From an uncultured Alistipes sp. (GTDB lineage: Bacteria > Bacteroidota > Bacteroidia > Bacteroidales > Rikenellaceae): a stretch of 7,742 nt of DNA. Within the stretch, counting starts at the first letter, position 1, and every line of letters begins with the position of its first letter. The position numbers and the translations under genes were made by a program. Below, piece by piece: positions 1-5,064 of this stretch. The DNA is taken from contig CATKXN010000128.1 in the NCBI GenBank assembly GCA_949840605.1, forward strand, positions 1-7,742, in the 5' to 3' direction. The notes beneath the pieces were generated by a model. It was not told the origin of the DNA and ran no database searches. It saw nothing but the letters and a program-made list of their open reading frames with translations.

Positions 1-212
1 CGGGGCGAGTCCTGGATGCAGAACACCTTGACGTTGTAGCCCAGTTCGCCGAGCGAGGCGGCTGCGGAGGCGCCGCCCAGGCCCGTGCCGACGATGATGA
101 TGTCGAGCTTGCGCTTGTTGGCGGGACTTACGACCTTGATCGCCGTCTTGTGGTTGCTCCACTTTTCGGCGAGCGTCCCGGCGGGAATTTTAGCATCTAA
201 TTTGAAAGCCAT
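1..212 (-). CDS. sdhA: Succinate dehydrogenase/fumarate reductase flavoprotein subunit, N-terminal part
   Basis: Only the first 70 codons are present; the gene continues past the left edge. The protein starts [18 protein letters not shown] and at about residues 38-50 has a hydrophobic strand followed by a dinucleotide-binding loop ([15 protein letters not shown]), the FAD ADP-binding fold that opens this family. In the family this subunit carries covalent FAD and interconverts succinate and fumarate on the cytoplasmic face of the membrane, passing electrons to the iron-sulfur subunit. It follows sdhC by 36 nt on the same strand, the usual C-A-B order, so sdhB is expected further left. In a succinate-producing anaerobe the working direction is probably fumarate reduction, but sequence alone does not decide this. 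The ATG at 212 is preceded by an A/T-rich stretch without a Shine-Dalgarno, as is usual in Bacteroidetes. Confidence 0.93.
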   Translation of the reverse strand, partial: MAFKLDAKIPAGTLAEKWSNHKTAIKVVSPANKRKLDIIIVGTGLGGASAAASLGELGYNVKVFCIQDSP

Positions 213-248
213 ATCGTTTGTGTGTTTATTGTTCTCTAAAAGGGGTGA

Positions 249-944
249 TTAGCATGCGCCTGCGATGCAGGGGCAGAAGAAGTAGACGAGCACCACGGCG
301 GCGAAGCCGAGGAAAATGATCGTGGCCACGATGTTGGCGATGCACTTCAGGCGGGGATACCACGTGTCGTTGGCCCAGCCCACGGTCTGGAACATCGACC
401 ATACGCCGTGCGTGAGGTGGAACCACAGGGCGAAGAACCACACGAGGTAGATCACCACGTAATACCATTTCGAGAAGGTGAAGGCGATCAGCGCGGCGCC
501 GTCGGCGGGGCTGTATCCCAGCGAGTTGACGTGCTGGCCCATGATCTCCACGAGTTGCATCTTCGACCAGAAGTTGAAGAGGTGGATCAGCAGGCCTGCG
601 AGAATGATGAAGCCCAGTGCGAGCATGTTCTTCGAAGCCCATGCCACGCCCGGCTCCTGCACCGTCACGGCGTAACGCTGCGATCCGCGCGCCTTGTAGT
701 TGTTCAGCGTGAGGATAATGGCGTAGATGAAGTGGATCAGGACGCCCAGCGCCAATACGGCCGTACCGGCCAGCGCATACCAGTTCGCGCCGAGTAACGC
801 GCAGATCGTGTTGTACGCCTCGGGCGAGATGATCGCCGTGATGTTCATCGACATGTGGAAGAGGATGAAGAGTACGAGGAACGCCCCCGTGACACTCATG
901 ACTAACTTCTTGCCGAGCGAGGAATTGGATAGAAAACAGCTCAT
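249..944 (-). CDS. sdhC: Succinate dehydrogenase/fumarate reductase cytochrome b subunit (b558 family)
   Basis: This 231-residue integral membrane protein anchors the succinate dehydrogenase/fumarate reductase complex and links it to menaquinone through b-type heme. Five hydrophobic segments are visible, at about residues 15-38, 56-80, 104-126, 160-182 and 201-224. Histidines in or near four of them (His30, His71, His121, His176 or His179) fit the four axial ligands of a di-heme membrane subunit like those of Wolinella FrdC or Bacillus SdhC; the exact assignment is inferred. Motifs include LFHMSMN, LIHLFNF and FHLTHGVWSMFQ. The reading frame stays open upstream to 1634, but that part lies antisense to the cyclo-ligase gene and before the promoter. 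The ATG at 944, beginning MSCFLSNSSLGKKLVMS, gives the family's usual N-terminus and length. It is the first gene of the operon; sdhA follows. Confidence 0.95.
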   Translation of the reverse strand: MSCFLSNSSLGKKLVMSVTGAFLVLFILFHMSMNITAIISPEAYNTICALLGANWYALAGTAVLALGVLIHFIYAIILTLNNYKARGSQRYAVTVQEPGVAWASKNMLALGFIILAGLLIHLFNFWSKMQLVEIMGQHVNSLGYSPADGAALIAFTFSKWYYVVIYLVWFFALWFHLTHGVWSMFQTVGWANDTWYPRLKCIANIVATIIFLGFAAVVLVYFFCPCIAGAC

Positions 945-966
945 AATGATTTTAATTTGTTTATAT

Positions 967-995
967 TTGTGATAGTTTGTGTCCCGGTATGTTTC
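967..995 (+). promoter_or_regulatory. Weak candidate promoter for the cyclo-ligase gene
   Basis: On the plus strand TTG at 967-969 is followed after 18 nt by TATGTTTC at 988-995, one base from TAnnTTTG and with a spacer one base short. A start near 1002 would give a leader of about 75 nt before the ATG at 1077. A perfect -7 box, TATATTTG, lies at 962-969 but has no TTG at the right distance upstream. The assignment is tentative. Confidence 0.25.
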
Positions 996-1006
996 GGATT
1001 TACCCG

Positions 1007-1036
1007 CAAAGATAGCCATTGTTTGCGGAATAACAA
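1007..1036 (-). promoter_or_regulatory. Promoter of the sdhCA operon (Bacteroidetes type)
   Basis: Read on the minus strand, TTG at 1036-1034 is followed after exactly 19 nt by TATCTTTG at 1014-1007, a full match to the Bacteroidetes primary-sigma consensus (TTG, 19-21 nt, TAnnTTTG). Transcription should start near 1000-1003, giving an A/T-rich leader of about 57 nt before the sdhC ATG. No operator or riboswitch-like structure was seen in that leader. Confidence 0.8.
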
Positions 1037-1063
1037 TAAAAACGGGCGGGAATTTTATGCTTG

Positions 1064-1071
1064 AAAGGAGG
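1064..1071 (+). promoter_or_regulatory. Unusually strong Shine-Dalgarno for the cyclo-ligase gene
   Basis: AAAGGAGG sits 5 nt before the ATG at 1077. Genes in Bacteroidetes seldom use such sites, and the other starts in this window are A/T-rich without one. The site supports the ATG at 1077 as the true start. It lies inside a seven-codon upstream reading frame (1057-1080) whose stop overlaps this start. Confidence 0.7.
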
Positions 1072-1076
1072 GTTTT

Positions 1077-1613
1077 ATGACCAAAAAAGAGCTGCGCGCC
1101 GCGATGCGCCGAAAGAACCTCGGGATCGACCCGGCGGAGCGTGCCGAAGCCGCGCGGCGGATTTTCTGGCGCGTCGGGCGGCTGGCGGCTTTCGCACGGG
1201 CCCGCACGGTGGGCGTTTTCTGCTCGCTGGCCGACGAACCGGACACGTCGGAGACGCTGGCGCGGTGGTCCGCCGCCGGCAAACGGCTGGCCGTGCCGCG
1301 CGTCGAAGGCGACGTGATGCGGTTTTATGAATACGATCCCCGGACGATGCGCCCGGGGGCTTTCGGCATTGCCGAACCGGGCTCGGAGGCGCATCTGTGC
1401 GAACCGCCGGAACTGGACCTGGTGGTCGTTCCCGGCACGGCGTTCACCGCCGCGGGGGTCCGGATGGGCCGCGGACGCGGTTATTACGACAAATACCTCG
1501 CGCAGCCCGGGGTGCGCGCCGTGAAGATCGGCGTGTGCTTTGCGCACCAGCTGGTCGGGGAGCTGCCTTCGGATTCGCACGACGTGGCGATGGATCGGGT
1601 AATAACGGATTGA
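1077..1613 (+). CDS. ygfA: 5-formyltetrahydrofolate cyclo-ligase (methenyltetrahydrofolate synthetase)
   Basis: This 178-residue cytosolic enzyme of the MTHFS family (E. coli YgfA/Fau) uses ATP to turn 5-formyltetrahydrofolate into 5,10-methenyltetrahydrofolate, returning stored folate to the one-carbon pool. The family signature MGRGRGYYDKYL, the phosphate-binding loop, is at residues 130-141. The N-terminal MTKKELRAAMRRK carries the basic residues usual at this end, and the protein ends with the conserved HDVAMDRVITD. Length is normal for the family (about 180-200 residues). The start is fixed by the Shine-Dalgarno 5 nt upstream. The gene is divergent from sdhC across 132 nt and is followed after 55 nt by the patatin gene on the same strand, so the two may be co-transcribed; no functional link between them is evident. 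Confidence 0.94.
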   Translation: MTKKELRAAMRRKNLGIDPAERAEAARRIFWRVGRLAAFARARTVGVFCSLADEPDTSETLARWSAAGKRLAVPRVEGDVMRFYEYDPRTMRPGAFGIAEPGSEAHLCEPPELDLVVVPGTAFTAAGVRMGRGRGYYDKYLAQPGVRAVKIGVCFAHQLVGELPSDSHDVAMDRVITD

Positions 1614-1668
1614 TGTGCGGCACGATGCGTGCAAGTTGGTTCGGTATCCTATTTAATAAGTAAACCGT

Positions 1669-2463
1669 ATGAAGAAAAGAAGAGTGGCGCTGGTGCTGGG
1701 TGGCGGCGGAGCGCGCGGCGTGGCCCATATCGGAGCTATCGAGGAGTTGGAGAGTCAGGGGTTCGAGATCAGCGCCGTGGCCGGTACGTCGATGGGCGCA
1801 CTGGTCGGGGGCATCTATGCCTCGGGGCATCTCGAACTTTTCAGGGAGTGGCTGTGCGAACTCGACAAATACAAGGTATTCAGTCTGGTGGATTTCGCCC
1901 TGAGCACCGAGGGGCTGGTCAAGGGCGACCGCGTGATAAAGGCTATCAAGGAGTTGGTTCCGGACGTGAAGATCGAGAAGATGGCCGTGCCTTTCGCCGC
2001 CGTGGCGGCCGATCTGCTCACGGGACGCGAGGTGGTGCTGGAGCGCGGCGGTCTCTACGATGCCATCCGGGCGTCGATCTCGATCCCTTCGGTGTTCAAG
2101 CCCGTGCACCGCAACGGGCAGGTGCTGATCGACGGCGGCACGGTCAATCCGCTTCCGCTGAACCGCGTGCGGCGCGAGGAAGGCGACCTGTTGGTCGCCG
2201 TGGATGTCAGCGCTCCGTTCGGCACCGATCCGGCCCTGCGGGCCAAGGCTTCGCTCAATTACTACAAGGTGCTGATCGCTTCGTCGGAGATCATGCAGCA
2301 GCGTATCACCCGGTTGATGTGCCGGCTGCATAAACCCGACATCCTGGTCGAGATGCCTGCCGACAGCTACGGCATCTTCGAATTTTACCGTTCGAAGGAA
2401 CTGATCGAAGCGGGGCGCATGTTAACGCGCGCGGCGCTCGAACGCGTGTTGGTCGAAGCTTGA
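1669..2463 (+). CDS. Patatin-like phospholipase family protein
   Basis: A 264-residue single-domain patatin-like serine hydrolase of the RssA/NTE group. The oxyanion-hole loop GGGGARG is at residues 11-17, the nucleophile elbow GTSMG at 39-43 with Ser41, and the catalytic Asp155 in DGG at 155-157: the complete Ser-Asp dyad. The conserved stretch ASISIPSVFKP (135-145) is also present. The family hydrolyses acyl esters of phospholipids or lysophospholipids; the actual substrate here cannot be told. No signal peptide, membrane segment or outer-membrane barrel domain is present, so it is probably cytosolic or loosely bound to the inner membrane. The ATG at 1669 is preceded by an A/T-rich stretch (TTTAATAAGTAAACCGT) without a Shine-Dalgarno and puts the glycine loop right at the N-terminus, as expected. 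It is convergent with the small RNA candidate and gdhA. No strong terminator follows it directly. Confidence 0.92.
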   Translation: MKKRRVALVLGGGGARGVAHIGAIEELESQGFEISAVAGTSMGALVGGIYASGHLELFREWLCELDKYKVFSLVDFALSTEGLVKGDRVIKAIKELVPDVKIEKMAVPFAAVAADLLTGREVVLERGGLYDAIRASISIPSVFKPVHRNGQVLIDGGTVNPLPLNRVRREEGDLLVAVDVSAPFGTDPALRAKASLNYYKVLIASSEIMQQRITRLMCRLHKPDILVEMPADSYGIFEFYRSKELIEAGRMLTRAALERVLVEA

Positions 2464-2491
2464 AAAACGGCACGGTATTTGCTAATGGAGG

Positions 2492-2574
2492 AAAGAAAAA
2501 TTTGCGACGGCCCGTTTTGAAGAATTCAAAGAGTAGTGACGCAACTTCACACAGATTTTTTAGGGCCGTCGCAA
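2492..2574 (-). terminator. Terminal helix and U-tract of the candidate small RNA
   Basis: GACGGCCC-containing arms of 12 nt (2563-2574 and 2502-2513) are perfectly complementary and GC-rich. On the minus strand the helix is followed by ATTTTTCTTT (2501-2492), the expected layout of an intrinsic terminator. The 49-nt gap between the arms is long for a simple terminator, but it folds into two further small hairpins. On the plus strand no T-run follows the helix, so the direction is clear. Confidence 0.55.
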
Positions 2575-2624
2575 GAATCTAAAGAACAAGGCATGCCTCC
2601 CGGCAGGGCCCGATCTTCTTGTGC
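2492..2624 (-). ncRNA. Candidate independent small RNA downstream of gdhA
   Basis: A transcript of about 130 nt is predicted from its own consensus promoter to a U-tract at 2500-2492. Visible structure, reading the minus strand, has two parts. The 5' domain pairs AAGAA (2620-2616) with TTCTT (2586-2582), GGG (2611-2609) with CCT (2591-2589), and TGCC (2605-2602) with GGCA (2597-2594) around a GGGA tetraloop of GNRA type. The 3' domain is a perfect 12-bp helix (2574-2563 with 2513-2502) enclosing two small hairpins, 2550-2547 with 2539-2536 and 2530-2525 with 2521-2516. It carries no plausible reading frame. I could not match it to a known family: it lacks the SRP RNA apical signature and tmRNA features, and its ends do not form the closing stem expected of 6S RNA. 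A Bacteroidales-specific small RNA family is possible. The 5' and 3' ends are estimates. Confidence 0.55.
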
Positions 2625-2627
2625 CGA

Positions 2628-2657
2628 CAAAGATAAATAAACTTTCGGGACCTGCAA
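2628..2657 (-). promoter_or_regulatory. Promoter of the candidate small RNA
   Basis: On the minus strand TTG at 2657-2655 is followed after exactly 19 nt by TATCTTTG at 2635-2628. Box sequence and spacing are identical to the sdhC promoter in this window. No protein-coding start lies downstream before the patatin gene, which is on the opposite strand, so the promoter appears to serve a non-coding transcript starting near 2621-2624. Confidence 0.7.
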
Positions 2658-2783
2658 CACCTTTGCCCGAATGTGGTATGGGTGCGTCTGAAATACCGAG
2701 CCCGTGCGCCTTTTTTTGCATTTGCCGACCTCTTTTATCCGTATGCGGTCTGCCTTTACGCGCGATTTACCGCCGCCCGGACG

Positions 2784-2817
2784 AAAACACCCCGGAAGCC
2801 GCAGGCTTTCCGGGGTG
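2784..2817 (-). terminator. Rho-independent terminator of gdhA
   Basis: Arms 2804-2817 and 2788-2800 form a helix of 13 base pairs (CACCCCGGAA, one bulged A, then GCC) with a three-base loop, followed on the minus strand by TTTT (2787-2784). It begins 34 nt past the gdhA stop. It also separates gdhA from the small RNA downstream, which therefore needs its own promoter. Confidence 0.88.
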
Positions 2818-2851
2818 AGTTCTTTCGGTACCGGGGCTTTCCGGCCGGCCG

Positions 2852-4207
2852 TTAGACGCAGCCCTGCGCGAGCATGGCGTTGGCCACTTTCATGAAGCCG
2901 CCGATGTTGGCGCCCACGACGTAGTTGATATAGCCGTCGGGCTGGGTTCCGTAGTGCACGCAGACCGAGTGGATGTTCTGCATGATGGATTTCAGCTTCG
3001 CGTCGACCTCCTCGGGCGACCACGTGAGACGCATCGAGTTCTGGGTCATTTCGAGGCCCGAGGTGGCTACTCCGCCGGCGTTGGCCGCCTTGCCCGGGGC
3101 GTAGAGCAGCTTGTGCTGCTGGAAGATGCGGATGGCGTCGGGCGTCGAAGGCATGTTGGCTCCCTCGGCGACGCAGATGCAGCCGTTGTCGACCAGCGCC
3201 TGCGCCTGGTCGCCGTTCAGCTCGTTCTGCGTGGCGCACGGCATGGCGATGTCGCACTTCACGCCCCACGGACGTTCGCCGGGGTAGTAGGTGGCCGACG
3301 GATATTTGTCCGCATACTCCTTGATGCGGCCGCGGAAGATGTTCTTCAGCTCCATGACGTATTCCAGCTTCTCGGGGCTGATGCCTTCGGGGTCGTGGAT
3401 ATAGCCCGACGAGTCGGAGAGCGTCACGACCTTGGCGCCGAGTTCGGTGGCCTTCTGACAGGCGTACTGGGCGACGTTGCCCGAACCCGAGATGCAGACG
3501 GTCTTGCCTTCGAACGTGTCGTTGCGCGTGGCGAGCATCTCCTGGGCGAAGTAGCAGGTGCCGTAGCCCGTGGCTTCGGGGCGCAGCGGGCTGCCGCCCC
3601 AGTCGCGTCCCTTGCCGGTGAGCGTGCCGGTGAACTCGTCGCGCAGGCGCTTGTACTGGCCGAACATGAAGCCGATCTCACGGCCTCCGACGCCGATGTC
3701 GCCCGCCGGGACGTCGGTGTCCTGGCCGATGTGGCGCTGCAGTTCGGTCATGAACGACTGGCAGAAGCGCATCACCTCGTTGTCGGACTTGCCCTTGGGG
3801 TTGAAGTCCGAACCGCCCTTGCCGCCGCCCATCGGGAGGGTCGTGAGGCTGTTCTTGAAAGTCTGCTCGAAAGCCAGAAACTTCAGGATCGAGAGGTTGA
3901 CCGAGGGGTGGAAGCGGATACCGCCCTTGTAGGGGCCGATGGCGCTGTTCATCTGGATGCGGTAACCGCGGTTGATCTCAATTTCGCCTTTGTCGTTGAG
4001 CCACGGCACGCGGAAGATGATGACGCGCTCGGGCTCTGCGATGCGTTCCAGCACCTTCATCTTCTGCAGGATCGGGCTGGCGACGATGTGCGGAGCCAGC
4101 GATTCGGCAACCTCGCGGACAGCCTGATGGAACTCCGGTTCGCCGGGGTTGCGGGCGATGAGCCGGGCCATGAAATCTTCGACGTACTGTTGGACTTGCT
4201 CGTTCAT
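2852..4207 (-). CDS. gdhA: Glutamate dehydrogenase, class I hexameric, probably NADP-specific
   Basis: This 451-residue enzyme interconverts 2-oxoglutarate plus ammonium and glutamate, and is a main route of ammonium assimilation in gut Bacteroidales. The N-terminal substrate domain shows GPYKGGIRFHP (91-101, Lys94), QTFKNSL (115-121, Lys118), the active-site PMGGGKGG (125-132, Lys130) and PAGDIGVGGRE (167-177, catalytic Asp170). The C-terminal Rossmann domain starts with ISGSGNVAQ (239-247). SDSSG (264-268), after the second strand, resembles the NADP-type enzymes such as E. coli GdhA, so NADP(H) is likely, though Bacteroides enzymes can be less strict. Length is normal. The ATG at 4207 gives the family N-terminus MNEQVQQYVEDFMAR. 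It is a single-gene unit with its own promoter and terminator. Confidence 0.97.
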   Translation of the reverse strand: MNEQVQQYVEDFMARLIARNPGEPEFHQAVREVAESLAPHIVASPILQKMKVLERIAEPERVIIFRVPWLNDKGEIEINRGYRIQMNSAIGPYKGGIRFHPSVNLSILKFLAFEQTFKNSLTTLPMGGGKGGSDFNPKGKSDNEVMRFCQSFMTELQRHIGQDTDVPAGDIGVGGREIGFMFGQYKRLRDEFTGTLTGKGRDWGGSPLRPEATGYGTCYFAQEMLATRNDTFEGKTVCISGSGNVAQYACQKATELGAKVVTLSDSSGYIHDPEGISPEKLEYVMELKNIFRGRIKEYADKYPSATYYPGERPWGVKCDIAMPCATQNELNGDQAQALVDNGCICVAEGANMPSTPDAIRIFQQHKLLYAPGKAANAGGVATSGLEMTQNSMRLTWSPEEVDAKLKSIMQNIHSVCVHYGTQPDGYINYVVGANIGGFMKVANAMLAQGCV

Positions 4208-4249
4208 AAGCGAATGGATTTTGAGGGGTTTGTAATCATTTATCGACCC

Positions 4250-4280
4250 TAAAAATAGTACATTCGTTCGAGTTTTGCAA
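4250..4280 (-). promoter_or_regulatory. Probable gdhA promoter
   Basis: On the minus strand TTG at 4280-4278 is followed after 20 nt by TATTTTTA at 4257-4250, matching TAnnTTT with the last G replaced by A. A start near 4243-4246 would leave a leader of about 38 nt before the ATG at 4207. The surrounding 4240-4320 is distinctly A/T-rich compared with the coding DNA. Confidence 0.5.
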
Positions 4281-4377
4281 CTTCTTTAAGAATTTCGTAA
4301 AATATTTTATTTACCTGTCCGGCATATTTGCTTACTGTCTGCGGGGCCGTTGGGTCGCGGGGCTGAAAATCCGTAAT

Positions 4378-4409
4378 AAAAAATGACGGATTCGCTATAA
4401 ATCCGTCAT
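4378..4409 (-). terminator. Terminator of the pepT-nadE-DUF4923 operon, probably bidirectional
   Basis: A perfect 10-bp stem (4400-4409 with 4383-4392, ATGACGGATT) encloses a 7-nt loop and is followed on the minus strand by TTTTT (4382-4378), about 50 nt past the stop of the last operon gene. On the plus strand the same stem is followed by T-runs at 4415-4422, 4425-4431 and 4435-4440, so it could also stop antisense transcription. Confidence 0.85.
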
Positions 4410-4458
4410 CGAAATTTTTTTTAATTTTTTTCTGTTTTTTCCCGGAAATGCCTGCCTG

Positions 4459-5064
4459 TCACCTGGAAAAGGCGAATCCGACGTAGACGTTCTTGTATTT
4501 CGACAGCAGGGCGGCGGCCGTCGAGAGCGAGGAGATCCGGCTGCCGAGGCTGGTCATCATCTCCACGAGCCGCGTGACCGGAAAGACCAGCACCAGTTCC
4601 GCACCGCTGATGTAGGCGTGGCCCGGCACCGAGCCCAGGTCGATCTTGCCCTTGGCGAAACGGAGCGTCACGACGTGCGTCTCGGCGTCGTATTCGTAGG
4701 TTCCCGTGAGCTTGTGCCTGCCCAGCGTCGCCGAAAAGGCGTCGCTGTCGCGCTCGAAGGTGAACGTTCCGGCGCCGGCTTTGAGCCCGGCCAGCGCATA
4801 GGCCTTTTCCAGCTGTTTGACGACCGAGGTTTCGAGGGCCGCGCCGCCGAGTTCCGAGGCGAGGTCCCCGCCTTCGAACTTGACGCCCGGACCCGTGTAG
4901 TTCCACGTGCCGGCCAGCGCATACTGGGTGAGTTTGCCGTCGGTGATCTTGTCGGCGGCCGCCGTGGCGGCTTTTTTCAGCGCGTCTTTCCAGTCCTGCG
5001 CCGAAGCCGTGCCGGCGAGCAGCAGCAGGGACGCTGCAAGCAAGAGAGTTCTTTTCATTCTCAT
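4459..5064 (-). CDS. Exported DUF4923-like (lipocalin-like) protein
   Basis: A 201-residue protein of unknown function. Residues 1-22 form a signal peptide (basic MRMKR, hydrophobic core LLLAASLLLLAG, likely cut after ASA before QDW). No lipobox cysteine is present, so a soluble periplasmic location is more likely than a lipoprotein. After a short helical stretch (24-42) comes a domain with the pattern ALAGTWNYTGPGVKFEG (49-65), FTFERDSDAFSATLG (101-115), LTGTYEYDAETHVVTLRF (119-136) and a C-terminal GFAFSR. This resembles the Bacteroidetes DUF4923 lipocalin-like family as I remember it. The ATG at 5064 overlaps the nadE stop by 4 nt (ATGA). A second ATG at 5058, 2 nt past that stop, would give 199 residues and a signal peptide starting MKRTLLL; the choice is open. 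Either way translation is probably coupled to nadE. It is the last gene of the operon. Confidence 0.8.
   Translation of the reverse strand: MRMKRTLLLAASLLLLAGTASAQDWKDALKKAATAAADKITDGKLTQYALAGTWNYTGPGVKFEGGDLASELGGAALETSVVKQLEKAYALAGLKAGAGTFTFERDSDAFSATLGRHKLTGTYEYDAETHVVTLRFAKGKIDLGSVPGHAYISGAELVLVFPVTRLVEMMTSLGSRISSLSTAAALLSKYKNVYVGFAFSR

Larger units (their letters stand above)
2464..2851. other. 388-nt intergenic region between convergent genes
   Basis: This is the only stretch above 300 nt without a protein gene. It holds a probable small RNA gene on the minus strand (about 2492-2624) with promoter and terminator, and the gdhA terminator (2784-2817). Between them, 2658-2783 has no convincing gene. 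That part does contain GGTAT/ATACC inverted arms (2675-2679 and 2692-2696) and a weak, wobble-rich stem (2681-2687 with 2704-2710) followed by seven T (2711-2717) on the plus strand. The latter might stop transcription coming from the patatin gene. Short reading frames in the region look like non-coding noise. Confidence 0.6.

Noticed and set aside
945..1634. N-terminal extension of the sdhC frame across the neighbouring gene
   Set aside because: The extension is antisense to the cyclo-ligase gene and passes through the sdhC promoter. The ATG at 944 gives the normal family length and N-terminus.
2502..2574. Inverted repeat read as ends of a small insertion sequence or MITE
   Set aside because: The arms are only 61 nt apart, no target-site duplication is seen (flanking bases differ), and no transposase is near. 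The U-tract and upstream promoter make an RNA helix the better explanation.
2594..2605. GGGA tetraloop hairpin read as the apical loop of SRP (4.5S) RNA
   Set aside because: The conserved internal-loop bases that flank the SRP tetraloop (AGCAG-type) are missing, and the rest of the fold does not form one long hairpin.
2593..2640. 15-codon frame on the plus strand (ATG at 2593) in the intergenic region
   Set aside because: It is antisense to the candidate small RNA and its promoter, has no ribosome-binding site or promoter of its own, and is too short to judge as coding.
2621..2818. 65-codon frame on the plus strand running through the gdhA terminator
   Set aside because: It ends inside or just past the terminator stem, shows no domain and has no start signals. 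It is best explained as non-coding DNA.
2954..4252. A 432-codon open frame on the plus strand, opposite gdhA
   Set aside because: Same reasoning: it is antisense to a complete, motif-verified gdhA and has biased composition and no known domain.
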